A stretch of 8,499 nucleotides of DNA from Thermoplasmata archaeon (GCA_021806345.1 JAJZXP010000222.1:1-8499); one strand, 5' to 3'. Counted from the stretch's first letter, positions 1-7,111 are shown. Notes: generated by a model not told the origin, from the sequence alone. A program made the numbers and translations.

Positions 1-1
1 G

Positions 2-103
2 AAGAAATCGAAGGCACTTGTGGCGGCAGCCAACAAGCTCATGAAGATTGTATACTCGGTCCTAAAGGAGAAGAGACCGTACTACAGTAATCAAGCTCAA
101 TAG
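2..103 (+). CDS. IS110-family transposase, C-terminal end (partial)
   Basis: The frame is open from the window edge and encodes 33 residues beginning KKSKALVAAANKLMKIVYSV and ending in YYSNQAQ before TAG. The pattern ALVAAANKL-(L/M)-KI-(V/I)-Y-x-VLK followed by a short polar tail is the usual C-terminus of IS110/IS1111 (IS116/IS902) transposases, after the conserved Transposase_20 domain. These enzymes carry an N-terminal DEDD RuvC-like domain and a C-terminal Ser-containing domain and are guided by a structured bridge (seek) RNA. Only the last helix is visible, so the catalytic residues and the subgroup cannot be judged. The start lies outside the window, and whether the copy is active is unknown. 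Confidence 0.7.
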   Translation, partial: KKSKALVAAANKLMKIVYSVLKEKRPYYSNQAQ

Positions 104-333
104 AGAGGCCTCGCTTTTGTCCCTGATGGAAAGCATCGTGGCTTTGATTGAGGGAATCTGTTGGGAAATGGCCGGACTATCCATAGTGTCGGAGAGCGGC
201 GGATAGGTGGATGACCGATTACATTTCCATGTCACGATCCGGGGAGCAGAGGAGGTTATTAAGAAAAGGTTAAAGAGGCATCAATCCATTGATGCCTATA
301 AAACGGTATCCCTCTTAACATAGGTGGACAATA
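104..333. other. Non-coding stretch after the transposase, with hairpins; possible IS right end
   Basis: No convincing ORF was found between the transposase stop and the minus-strand short ORF. Foldable segments are present. One is AAAGC/GCTTT around a 6-nt loop at about 130-145. Another is a larger hairpin at 172-192, with CCGG/TCGG and ACTAT/ATAGT arms and one bulged base. A third is the perfect palindrome at 277-296, listed separately as a terminator. IS110 elements have no long terminal inverted repeats, so the IS boundary cannot be placed by eye. In IS1111-type elements the guide RNA lies downstream of the transposase, so part of this stretch could encode it. That is inference only. Confidence 0.35.
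277..296 (-). terminator. Hairpin terminator for the minus-strand AbrB region
   Basis: A perfect 9-bp inverted repeat, GGCATCAAT / ATTGATGCC, is separated by 2 nt (effectively 8 bp with a 4-nt loop). Read on the minus strand it begins 38 nt after the stop of the 334-441 ORF and is followed by a T-rich run (TCTTTAACCTTTTC). On the plus strand it is followed by TATAAAACGG rather than T's, so the minus orientation fits better. It could instead belong to the IS end. Confidence 0.45.
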
Positions 334-441
334 TTATTTCTTGAACATTTCCCTGTAGTCCTTTATCATTTCCGGGTTTGCATTCCTCAGATAGCCGTAC
401 TGACTGAGGTTGTACTTGTTGATCTTCAGTTTCTCCAACAT
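334..441 (-). CDS. Short ORF of unknown function downstream of the AbrB gene
   Basis: A 35-residue basic frame runs from MLEKLKINKYNLSQYGYLRN to DYREMFKK and ends TAA. The same frame is open upstream to a TGA at 481-483, giving 48 codons without another ATG. It may therefore start at a TTG (456), or be the surviving C-terminal end of a longer gene. No clear Shine-Dalgarno precedes the ATG. It lies about 90 nt downstream of the AbrB stop on the same strand, and a hairpin terminator follows. The composition (Lys, Tyr, Asn, Leu; amphipathic stretch) looks protein-like, but I do not recognise a family. It may be a toxin or partner remnant, or unrelated. Confidence 0.4.
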   Translation of the reverse strand: MLEKLKINKYNLSQYGYLRNANPEMIKDYREMFKK

Positions 442-532
442 CTTCTTACCAATCAAGTCTAAGATTTGTGCAGGACCTTTTCAATTTTACAACAGATTCG
501 ATTCACTACTGGTGAATACTTTACAATCATTG

Positions 533-694
533 TCATTCAATCTTCCTGACAACAATTTCTCCTTTCACTTCGTAAAATCCAATATGATCCGATGTTGACA
601 CATTCAACCTGTCTGCAACTTCTTTCGGCAGGGTAATCCTCAGTGATGATCCTCGTGGTGATGTTCTTGATACTGCTATTAGTTTGTCTGGCAT
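533..694 (-). CDS. AbrB/MazE/SpoVT-family DNA-binding protein
   Basis: This small ORF encodes 53 residues beginning MPDKLIAVSRTSPRGSSLRI, continuing TLPKEVADRLNV and ending EIVVRKIE. The order (basic strand, R-G-S-S-L-R-(I/V)-T-L-P-K-E-(V/A), amphipathic helix, G-x-x-x-E-(V/I)-x-G-x-I-x-(I/V)-x-K) is the SpoVT-AbrB swapped-hairpin fold. That fold dimerises through intertwined beta-hairpins and binds DNA in transcription regulators and MazE/VapB-type antitoxins. The length is typical of archaeal single-domain members. A TATA-like box lies about 31 bp upstream and no Shine-Dalgarno is visible, so the mRNA is probably leaderless or nearly so. It diverges from the methyltransferase operon across a 119-bp gap and could regulate it (inference). 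No recognisable toxin is adjacent. Confidence 0.8.
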   Translation of the reverse strand: MPDKLIAVSRTSPRGSSLRITLPKEVADRLNVSTSDHIGFYEVKGEIVVRKIE

Positions 695-718
695 TGAGAG
701 GGTAATAAGTGGAATAAG

Positions 719-731
719 TTAAATATTTTTA
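719..731 (-). promoter_or_regulatory. TATA-box candidate for the AbrB gene
   Basis: The minus strand reads CTAAAAATATTTAA, centred about 31 nt before the ATG at 694. Archaeal TATA boxes sit about 25-27 nt before the transcription start, which would leave a leader of only about 5 nt. This agrees with the absence of a Shine-Dalgarno. The site is inferred from position and A/T composition only. Confidence 0.5.
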
Positions 732-783
732 GATTCTTTGGATCATAGAATGTCAAACTTTCTTCCTTAGAGCTAATGGAGAC

Positions 784-795
784 AAATATTAATAT
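784..795 (+). promoter_or_regulatory. TATA-box candidate driving the ORF814-methyltransferase-helicase operon
   Basis: AAATATTAATAT is centred about 25 nt before the ATG at 814, preceded by a purine-rich GGAGACA that could act as a BRE. The spacing predicts transcription starting at or next to the A of that ATG, giving a leaderless mRNA as is common for first genes in Thermoplasmata operons. A second, weaker TATA-like stretch (ATTTATT, 954-960) lies about 28 nt before the methyltransferase ATG and could provide an internal leaderless promoter. Confidence 0.5.
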
Positions 796-813
796 CGAAC
801 AATTACCTAATTT

Positions 814-978
814 ATGAAATGCCTAAATTGTGAAAAGCAGAATCGAAATTCAACAGCTAGGAGCTGGTGTTATAAGCTTTATGTAATATCACATTTCAGA
901 TGTTCTGAACGTTGGAATAACTTTGAACTATACAGGGAAATAAGAAGCCGTTCATTTATTCCTGAACAGAGGTATTGA
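814..978 (+). CDS. Small Cys-containing, zinc-ribbon-like protein
   Basis: A 54-residue frame begins MKCLNCEKQNRNS, contains HFRCSERWNNFELYREIR and ends EQRY-TGA. The opening C3-x2-C6 and the later (H/R)FRC30-S-E-R-W-x-x-F resemble small zinc ribbons of the form KCxxC...RRYRCSxCGxxF. Here the fourth metal ligand, expected in CSECG, is Arg (CGT, one base from TGT), so metal binding may be lost or may use C19 or H27. The ORF has a well-placed TATA box and a leaderless ATG. It ends 6 nt before the methyltransferase ATG, which argues for a real first gene of the operon. A regulatory or DNA-binding role is a guess; it could also be a chance ORF or a decayed gene. Confidence 0.45.
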   Translation: MKCLNCEKQNRNSTARSWCYKLYVISHFRCSERWNNFELYREIRSRSFIPEQRY

Positions 979-984
979 TCGCTA

Positions 985-3795
985 ATGCCAATCACAAGAT
1001 TTGATTTTTTATTCTGGAAAAAGAAATTTACCGATCTTGGCTATCCATTGTCAGAAGATAAAATACCGACACAGTTTCTACATGACAGGAAAGCTATTCC
1101 ATCAGGTGTGAACCTAAAAGAAGCCAGACTTGTATATCATGATCCTTTGGGAATAGACCTAATAGTTCTCGAGTTTGACAGAATGCCCTCTAGAATCGGT
1201 GCATCCAGGATTGCAAGATATTGGAAGGAACATCAGGGCGGAAGGCAGCTTTTGATATTTACTGATGGTAACGCGAGTTATGCTATCGTGATATCTGGTG
1301 CCGTTGAAAAACCGGATACCAAATTAAGAATTCTAAGCCTTTCTGACAAGTTATACAGGACCGATACAGAAGCCCTTGAAACGTTGAGATATACCGGTGA
1401 TTCAAAAAGTTTAAGGGAACATTATGACCGGAGTTTCCTTCCATACGAGAAAGTTAGAAAAGATTTCTTTGAAAGATATCGCAGCCTCTACAAAGATACA
1501 GTAAAAAGCGTAGAACCAGTGTTGGGAGATAATTCCAACTCCTATGCTCAGAGGTTTCTTGGAAGGCTCATGTTTCTTTACTTTCTCCAGAGAAAAGGGT
1601 GGCTTAAACAAGACAAGAGTTTCGTGGATTCTATTAAGGATTATAGTGAACTGAATTGGGTCTTCTACGTTGGTCTGAGCACCGATGGAAATACCGGTCT
1701 TCCGTATCTTGATGGCACCCTTTTTGAAAGGGAGGACTATCTCACCCCTGAAAAGGAGGAAATGATAAAAGACGGAATGAATATGATTTTCAAAAGGGCA
1801 AGGGAACTGTTTAACCAGTACAACTTCACTGTGGATGAGCTATCCCCGAGAGAGGTCGAGGTCAGTCTGGATCCTGCCATGATTGGTACAATATTCGAAA
1901 ACATGCTTCCAGAAAATGAAAGAGGATCCAAAGGTACATTTTACACCCCACCGGAGGAGATATCGTTCATATGCAGGAGGGCCCTAGCATCGTATCTCCA
2001 TATTCAGGAACCTGTGAAGAAAATAGAAGGGAAGGATGTGCTTAGGGATGGAATTTCCACGTTAATAGAGAAGCTCCACAACGAGAAGAGCGAAAAGGAA
2101 GTCAGAGAACTTAGGGATAAGATTCTTTCCATAACCGTACTGGATCCTGCTGTAGGTTCTGAGGGGTTTCTCCTAGGTATGATGCAAGAGATGGTGGATC
2201 TCCTAAGACAGGCCGATGAGACCGTTGGCTGGTACCAGGATGTGGATATCTATAAATCTACAATACTTCAGAATTTATTTGGCTTCGACATAGAAGATGA
2301 AGCAATTGAAATTGCAAGACTGAGGATATGGCTCTCCATGATCGTGGACAAGAAAGAACCGGAAGCTCTTCAAAGCCTTGACCTCAACATTGTTAAGATT
2401 TCAGATTCGTTAGTTAGGTTAGACGGAGTTCAGAGAAAACTTGGGGACGAACTAGAATCCACATGGGATGAAATGCGCACCATAAGAGAGAAATTTGCCA
2501 AAGCAAAGAAGCAGGATGAAAGGGTCAAACTTCGCAAGGAGCTGCAGAGGATTCAGGGGGATATTGAGAAGAGGACAGGAGTAAAGGGAGGTATAATTGA
2601 GTCTTGGGTACCGAAACCTGTGGACATAATTGTAATGAACCCACCCTATGTAAGACAGCAATCCATACCTAATGATAAAAAAATGTACTATTCCTCAAAT
2701 TACAATGTTAATGGTAAACCCATAAACAAAAAGTCTGATCTTTATTGTTATTTTATCTTGAGAGCGCTAAATCTAATCAATCCAGATGGAATCATTTCTG
2801 TTATATCCTCAGATAAGTGGCTTGAAACCGGATACGGTGAGGATCTGCAAAAGGCATTGTCAAGCAGGTTGATTGGGGTCTATGGCCAGAGGGAGAGAAC
2901 ATTTGGGGCAGATGTGAACAGTATAATATTTGTATATGGCAGCAAGACGGATAGTTCCAAAACAACAGAGTTCGTATATTTGGAATCCTATTTTTCACTT
3001 TCAGTGAGGAATCATGTGCAGTTTGTGAGGAAAGATCTGAAACCTGGAAAATGGTTCTATCTTAGAGCACCGAAATTGTTCATGGAGAAAATATTTCCGA
3101 AGTTGACGCACAAGCTTGGCGACTTTGCAGAAATAAAGTTCGGCATTAAAACTGGTGCCAACGACTTCTTTTACATGAAGGATGTCTCGCCATCTTATGA
3201 GGCAGATTATCTTGCAAATCCCAAGAAATTTGAGGACTGGGGGGTTAGTGCGAAGAACGAGAGGGAATTGAAGGAGCATGGCCTGATTTACATTGAGAAC
3301 GAAGTAGGAGAAAGGTTTATTTTAGATGCGAAAGATGTCATGTCTTTAGTAAGAAGCCCGAGAGAAGTAGACTCTTATATATTAAGGAAGCCGAAAAGCT
3401 ACGTGTTTTATACAGATCAAAAGAAAGAGCCTGGTGTTTATTCTCGTAAGTATATAGAATATAATATGAAAAAAAACTATGTGATACAAAAGGGAACAAG
3501 AAAAGGAGAGGTGGTAAATGGAGTACATTTGCTGGATAGCGTCTCGAAAAATCGTCCCAAATGGTATAATCTTCGAAGACTAGCTCCTGCTAATTTAATT
3601 TCAAATGAAGTAACACATGAAAGACATTTCACAGTTTATTCGCCTAATCCAATTTTGGCGTCAGATATGTTTATTTTAATCTATCCGATAAAAGTTGAGG
3701 CTCAAATAATTCATCTGTTTATGAATTCTACTCTTTTTTATATCCTTAAGGAGCTTTTAGGTAAAAGGATGGGCGGTGGTGCACTAAAAATTTAA
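985..3795 (+). CDS. Eco57I/Type IIG-like adenine-specific DNA methyltransferase, interrupted by an in-frame TAA
   Basis: 936 residues are encoded before the TAA. Residues about 1-180 form an N-terminal alpha/beta region with no complete PD-(D/E)xK signature. About 185-330 is helical, ending in GTFYTPPE (317-324, motif X-like). SAM motif I is LDPAVGSEGFLLG (386-398), then FGFDIEDEAIEIARLR (432-447, motif II/III region). A charged, probably coiled-coil insertion spans about 480-530. The catalytic motif NPPY is at 552-555, and VISSDKWL (606-613) and FGADVNSIIFVY (640-651) follow. About 700-925 should be the target-recognition region. NPPY indicates N6-adenine methylation. Motif I normally reads GSGxF; here the second Gly is Glu. 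Start 985 has a weak GAGGT 11 nt upstream and lies 6 nt after the preceding ORF. The frame stays open after the stop to 4071, so the intact product would be 1028 aa. It probably provides self-marking for the adjacent helicase-nuclease. Whether the truncated protein is active is unknown. Confidence 0.88.
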   Translation: MPITRFDFLFWKKKFTDLGYPLSEDKIPTQFLHDRKAIPSGVNLKEARLVYHDPLGIDLIVLEFDRMPSRIGASRIARYWKEHQGGRQLLIFTDGNASYAIVISGAVEKPDTKLRILSLSDKLYRTDTEALETLRYTGDSKSLREHYDRSFLPYEKVRKDFFERYRSLYKDTVKSVEPVLGDNSNSYAQRFLGRLMFLYFLQRKGWLKQDKSFVDSIKDYSELNWVFYVGLSTDGNTGLPYLDGTLFEREDYLTPEKEEMIKDGMNMIFKRARELFNQYNFTVDELSPREVEVSLDPAMIGTIFENMLPENERGSKGTFYTPPEEISFICRRALASYLHIQEPVKKIEGKDVLRDGISTLIEKLHNEKSEKEVRELRDKILSITVLDPAVGSEGFLLGMMQEMVDLLRQADETVGWYQDVDIYKSTILQNLFGFDIEDEAIEIARLRIWLSMIVDKKEPEALQSLDLNIVKISDSLVRLDGVQRKLGDELESTWDEMRTIREKFAKAKKQDERVKLRKELQRIQGDIEKRTGVKGGIIESWVPKPVDIIVMNPPYVRQQSIPNDKKMYYSSNYNVNGKPINKKSDLYCYFILRALNLINPDGIISVISSDKWLETGYGEDLQKALSSRLIGVYGQRERTFGADVNSIIFVYGSKTDSSKTTEFVYLESYFSLSVRNHVQFVRKDLKPGKWFYLRAPKLFMEKIFPKLTHKLGDFAEIKFGIKTGANDFFYMKDVSPSYEADYLANPKKFEDWGVSAKNERELKEHGLIYIENEVGERFILDAKDVMSLVRSPREVDSYILRKPKSYVFYTDQKKEPGVYSRKYIEYNMKKNYVIQKGTRKGEVVNGVHLLDSVSKNRPKWYNLRRLAPANLISNEVTHERHFTVYSPNPILASDMFILIYPIKVEAQIIHLFMNSTLFYILKELLGKRMGGGALKI

Positions 3796-4071
3796 GTCGA
3801 CGACTATAAAGAGACCCCTGTACCTGATTTAACAAAGATTTATCTACCTAACAATGAAATAAAGTTCCATAGAAACGTAAGTAGATATTTTGATGAAATT
3901 AGGATGACGGAGAGAAAGGAAATGGACGATTTTGTAATTACCTCGTTAGGTATTAGAGACTATCCATTGGACGAACTATATAATGAATTTGTACATCTTG
4001 TTGAAGACCGCCTTATTAAGGCTGACAGGAACCTAAAATCACAGGAGGAACTAGATGAGCAAGATAATTGA
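3796..4071 (+). pseudogene. Severed C-terminal 91 codons of the methyltransferase
   Basis: Directly after TAA 3793-3795, in the same frame, 91 sense codons follow and end TGA 4069-4071. Across the stop the reading is GGGALKI-[stop]-VDDYKETPVPDLTKIYLP. This matches the end of the target-recognition region in Eco57I-like enzymes, where GxGAL(E/K)(I/L) is followed by a Tyr- or Asp-rich strand and (I/V)P(I/V)xxL. The rest is helical (FDEIRMTERKEMDDFVITSL and DYPLDELYNEFVHLVEDRLI), as expected for the C-terminal bundle. The TAA could derive from CAA, GAA or AAA by one substitution. The 3' end overlaps the helicase start by 17 nt, as expected of an ancestral coupled pair. Reinitiation at ATG 3922 (GGAG at 3909-3912, 9-nt spacer) could give a 49-residue fragment. 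Confidence 0.8.
4043..4048 (+). promoter_or_regulatory. Strong Shine-Dalgarno for the helicase gene
   Basis: AGGAGG with a 6-nt spacer precedes the ATG at 4055. It lies inside the original 3' end of the methyltransferase frame, so in the ancestral state translation of the two genes would be coupled. It fixes 4055 as the helicase start. With the upstream TAA, ribosomes now leave about 260 nt earlier, so initiation here must be largely independent. Confidence 0.8.
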
Positions 4072-7000
4072 TAATGAAAAGGAGAAGATGTTTGGTATTC
4101 TCAATAAGGAACTATCAGGCGTCGATGAGCTTGCGTTTGCCTCCGCCTACTTCAACATAAAAGGTTTCGGGCTTATCAAGGATGCAATTAAGGATAAACC
4201 GCTCAAATTCCTAGTGGGAAGACCACAGGATGAAAGTATCTCATTCGAGGAGCAGATCGTTAGGGAGCTAGAAGAAAATGAGGATGATCCGCAGTACTAC
4301 AATCTTATGACAGAGGCCGTAGCGTATTTTTCTGACGTAAACAGATCAATTAGAAAGAAAAATGGCCCTTTTTTTCATGGAAAGGCATACATAGGGGTTT
4401 CTCCATCCCTTGAGGATGCGAAACTTGGTGTTGGCATTGTTGGTTCCAGTAACTTCACCTACGCGGGTCTGAAAACCAACAGTGAACTTAACGTAGTTAA
4501 TACCGACAGGGAACTCCTAAATGATATAAGCAAATGGTTTTTGGAAAAGTGGAATTCTGCAGAAGATTACAAAGATGAGTTCCTTTCCTTTCTGAATAAT
4601 TATACAGTCACTCATACACCATACGAGGTTGTGGCAAAGGCCCTATATGAAAATTACAAGAATGATCTTGAGGAGTCAGAAAAGATCAAGATAATGGGCC
4701 TAAAGAAGTTCCAGATTGTATCTTTGCTTGAGGCTAGGAGGATTCTTTCCTCCTATAATGGCGCCGTTATAGCAGATTCAACCGGACTCGGAAAGACAAG
4801 AACCATGATAGCCCTCGCCCATGAGGCTCGTAAGGACGAAAGGAAGGTTTTACTAATAGCTCCAAAAAGTGTTCTGAAAACAACATGGGCCAAGGAAATG
4901 GAGACTGTTGACACACACATAGATACTGTAAATTCTGAATATGTGTCGGCAAATCCAGATGAATTCCTTGAGAAATACACCCGTAAGGGTAGCAATTTCA
5001 TCCTTGTGGACGAAGCACATTACTTCAAATCCTCATCATCAAACAGGTACAAGGCACTCAGGGATCTAATACTTCACAATAATGCCCAGGTTGTTCTTGC
5101 TACCGCAACCCCAGTAAATAATAGTCTTATGGATCTTTACAACCTCATAGCTCTCTTTGCTGCAGATGATTCTATTCAGGATCTCACAGGCACCACTCTA
5201 AAAGGGTATTTCTCGAGCAATCAAAGGATGTTAATTGAAGGGAAAAGTTTCGAGATGTCTCAGGTTCTTGAAAGATTTGTGGTCAGGCATTCGAGGAAAT
5301 TTGCACAAACAGTCGAACCAGATTTGAGCTTCCCGCAGAGGATTATTGATAAGGATGAGAATAACACATACAAATCCACAATACCATATGATGATCTAGA
5401 TTCCAAGCTTCAGCGCGTGCATTTTGCCACTTATGATCTTTCGGTGGACAGGTTTTCCAGCCTAAGATTACCAACTGGTGAGACAATATCGCAGTTTGCT
5501 GAACACGAAAAGAAGGAAAAACTGAAGGATTTGGTAAAAACAATTGTTATCCTAAATATGTTCAAGAGGCTTGAAAGTTCACTTGTTGCTTTTAAGGATA
5601 CCGTAAATTCAATTAAGGATTACATGGTAAACGCGAAAAGTTTTGCTGAGAAGTCAGGATATTTCCTTCCTCGTTCAGCATCTGATGATCCTTTATTCGA
5701 CTTTGATGAGGAAATTCCTGTAGACATATTCAGCAATGATAAATACAAAGACCTTAAAGAAAAGTGCATTCTTACACAGGAAGAGAAAGAATGGTTCATA
5801 AGGTCCTGCGATGAGGACATTAAACTTCTTGATGAAATAATTTCAGAATTACCTGAAAAAGATACGAAAATTGATGCAATTCTTGCAAGGTTGAATAAGA
5901 TCATTCTAGGATTGAAAGAACCGAATGGTATTGTTATTTTCACACAGTACACCGCCACGGCGATGGAACTCTTCAACGCAGTTAAAGGAACCAAAGTAAG
6001 ATCGTACCTTACGACCGGAACCAAATGCATGGATGCGAGCGGAAAAGCATCCGATACAACGGAAATTGTGGATGATTTTCAGGTACACGGCGGCATTATA
6101 GTAAGCACCGATGTTCTCAGTGAGGGGCAGAATCTTCAGAATGCACAATACGTAGTAAACTATGATTTCCCATGGAATCCCGTAGTCCTGATACAGAGGG
6201 TTGGTAGAATAGATCGAATGGGTTCGAAACACGATAAGGTATATCTAATAAACATGATGCTTGAAAACTCAAACAAAGATGACGGGCAGTCGCTCGAACA
6301 TTTCATAGGTCTGATGGGAAAGCTTTATCAAAAAATCACAGGTATAAAGGCAACGATAGGCATTGATTCACCCGTTCTAGGGGAAGATGCAGATCCAAAG
6401 GATTTCGGCAAAACCCAGAAACTGATATCAGAAGGAAAAAGTGATATTCTCTTGGATCTGGAAAAGGAGTTGGAACAGTTCACAAATGATCCCAAGGATC
6501 AGCTTATGGAAATGATCGACCAGAAGGGTGAGGAGTGGATCAAGAGCATACCGAGAGGAATCGGCGCATTCAAAAGGTATGATAAATCCGGGCTTTTCTG
6601 TCTTTTCACCGACGGGGAAAAATTTTACTGGAACCTTCAATTTGACGGCGAAAAGACTATTGTAAGCGACCCTGGCGAGATAATCTCGGTTCTCTTAAAA
6701 GACGGTAATCAGGACACTAGTGGACAGAAGATTGAATACGGTGAACTTGTGGGAAAACTGAAAGATTTAAAGGAGAGAGTCAGGGAATCTATTTCTAGGG
6801 AGTCTCAGAGGAGAAAATCATCTTCTTCAATTCCAGGTCTTACAAAGCAAGCTAAGACCGTATATGAAAAACTTATTCAGTTCGACGAGGAGATAGCACT
6901 TAAATTCAGGCAGTTGGCAAGCAAGGATACCCTTGTGAGGTCACTTTACGAATCGTTAAATGAAGAGAATTTTTTTGAATTCGCCGAGGGGATTATAGTT

Positions 7001-7111
7001 AAACAGTTCAATGCAAATGCCCCATCCGATGAAAAACAGCTTTCATTGAAGAGAGTATGTTGGTGTCTGCTTTCCAAAGACAAAGATATAGTCGAATTCA
7101 GCAACCCCTAA
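4055..7111 (+). CDS. PLD-family nuclease domain fused to SNF2-type helicase
   Basis: 1018 residues, intact. The N-terminal phospholipase D-like domain (about 1-180) has H108-x-K110 in FFHGKAYIG, then GIVGSSNF (127-134) and NSELN (142-146). This is a single HKD half-site without the usual Asp, as in helicase-linked PLD nucleases, which dimerise to form the active site. After a Q-motif-like KKFQ (217-220), RecA-like domain 1 has Walker A TGLGKT (243-248), DEAH (319-322) and motif III LATATP (348-353). A helical insertion of about 250 residues (about 375-620) separates domain 2, which has FTQYT (629-633), STDVLSEGQNLQ (684-695) and the arginine-finger motif QRVGRIDRMG (714-723). These are SNF2/SF2 translocase hallmarks. 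Residues about 780-1018 are a charged C-terminal region I do not recognise. Predicted role: ATP-driven scanning of DNA and cleavage of unmodified targets, in the cytoplasm. It is the second partner of the upstream methyltransferase; DrmD and DrmC of DISARM carry comparable domains as separate proteins. Confidence 0.92.
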   Translation: MSKIIDNEKEKMFGILNKELSGVDELAFASAYFNIKGFGLIKDAIKDKPLKFLVGRPQDESISFEEQIVRELEENEDDPQYYNLMTEAVAYFSDVNRSIRKKNGPFFHGKAYIGVSPSLEDAKLGVGIVGSSNFTYAGLKTNSELNVVNTDRELLNDISKWFLEKWNSAEDYKDEFLSFLNNYTVTHTPYEVVAKALYENYKNDLEESEKIKIMGLKKFQIVSLLEARRILSSYNGAVIADSTGLGKTRTMIALAHEARKDERKVLLIAPKSVLKTTWAKEMETVDTHIDTVNSEYVSANPDEFLEKYTRKGSNFILVDEAHYFKSSSSNRYKALRDLILHNNAQVVLATATPVNNSLMDLYNLIALFAADDSIQDLTGTTLKGYFSSNQRMLIEGKSFEMSQVLERFVVRHSRKFAQTVEPDLSFPQRIIDKDENNTYKSTIPYDDLDSKLQRVHFATYDLSVDRFSSLRLPTGETISQFAEHEKKEKLKDLVKTIVILNMFKRLESSLVAFKDTVNSIKDYMVNAKSFAEKSGYFLPRSASDDPLFDFDEEIPVDIFSNDKYKDLKEKCILTQEEKEWFIRSCDEDIKLLDEIISELPEKDTKIDAILARLNKIILGLKEPNGIVIFTQYTATAMELFNAVKGTKVRSYLTTGTKCMDASGKASDTTEIVDDFQVHGGIIVSTDVLSEGQNLQNAQYVVNYDFPWNPVVLIQRVGRIDRMGSKHDKVYLINMMLENSNKDDGQSLEHFIGLMGKLYQKITGIKATIGIDSPVLGEDADPKDFGKTQKLISEGKSDILLDLEKELEQFTNDPKDQLMEMIDQKGEEWIKSIPRGIGAFKRYDKSGLFCLFTDGEKFYWNLQFDGEKTIVSDPGEIISVLLKDGNQDTSGQKIEYGELVGKLKDLKERVRESISRESQRRKSSSSIPGLTKQAKTVYEKLIQFDEEIALKFRQLASKDTLVRSLYESLNEENFFEFAEGIIVKQFNANAPSDEKQLSLKRVCWCLLSKDKDIVEFSNP

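Noticed and set aside
410..598. Plus-strand 62-aa ORF
   Set aside because: It lies opposite the AbrB gene and the short minus-strand ORF, has no promoter or Shine-Dalgarno support, and its Ser/Phe-rich composition is that of an antisense shadow.
3793..3795. TAA read as a recoded amino acid (pyrrolysine or selenocysteine)
   Set aside because: Known recoding uses TAG for pyrrolysine and TGA for selenocysteine, not TAA. A nonsense substitution or sequence error is simpler.
3780..3800. Programmed frameshift at the A-rich run before the stop
   Set aside because: The continuation is in the same frame as the upstream gene, so a frameshift would not restore it.
3796..3801. GTCGAC (SalI site) right after the stop as a cloning junction
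   Set aside because: It encodes V-D in a family-plausible continuation and the frame is preserved on both sides, so chance is the better explanation.
5620..6030. Minus-strand ORFs of 136 and 108 aa within the helicase gene, and similar ones within the methyltransferase
   Set aside because: They are antisense frames over strongly conserved helicase and methyltransferase motifs, with no independent signals.
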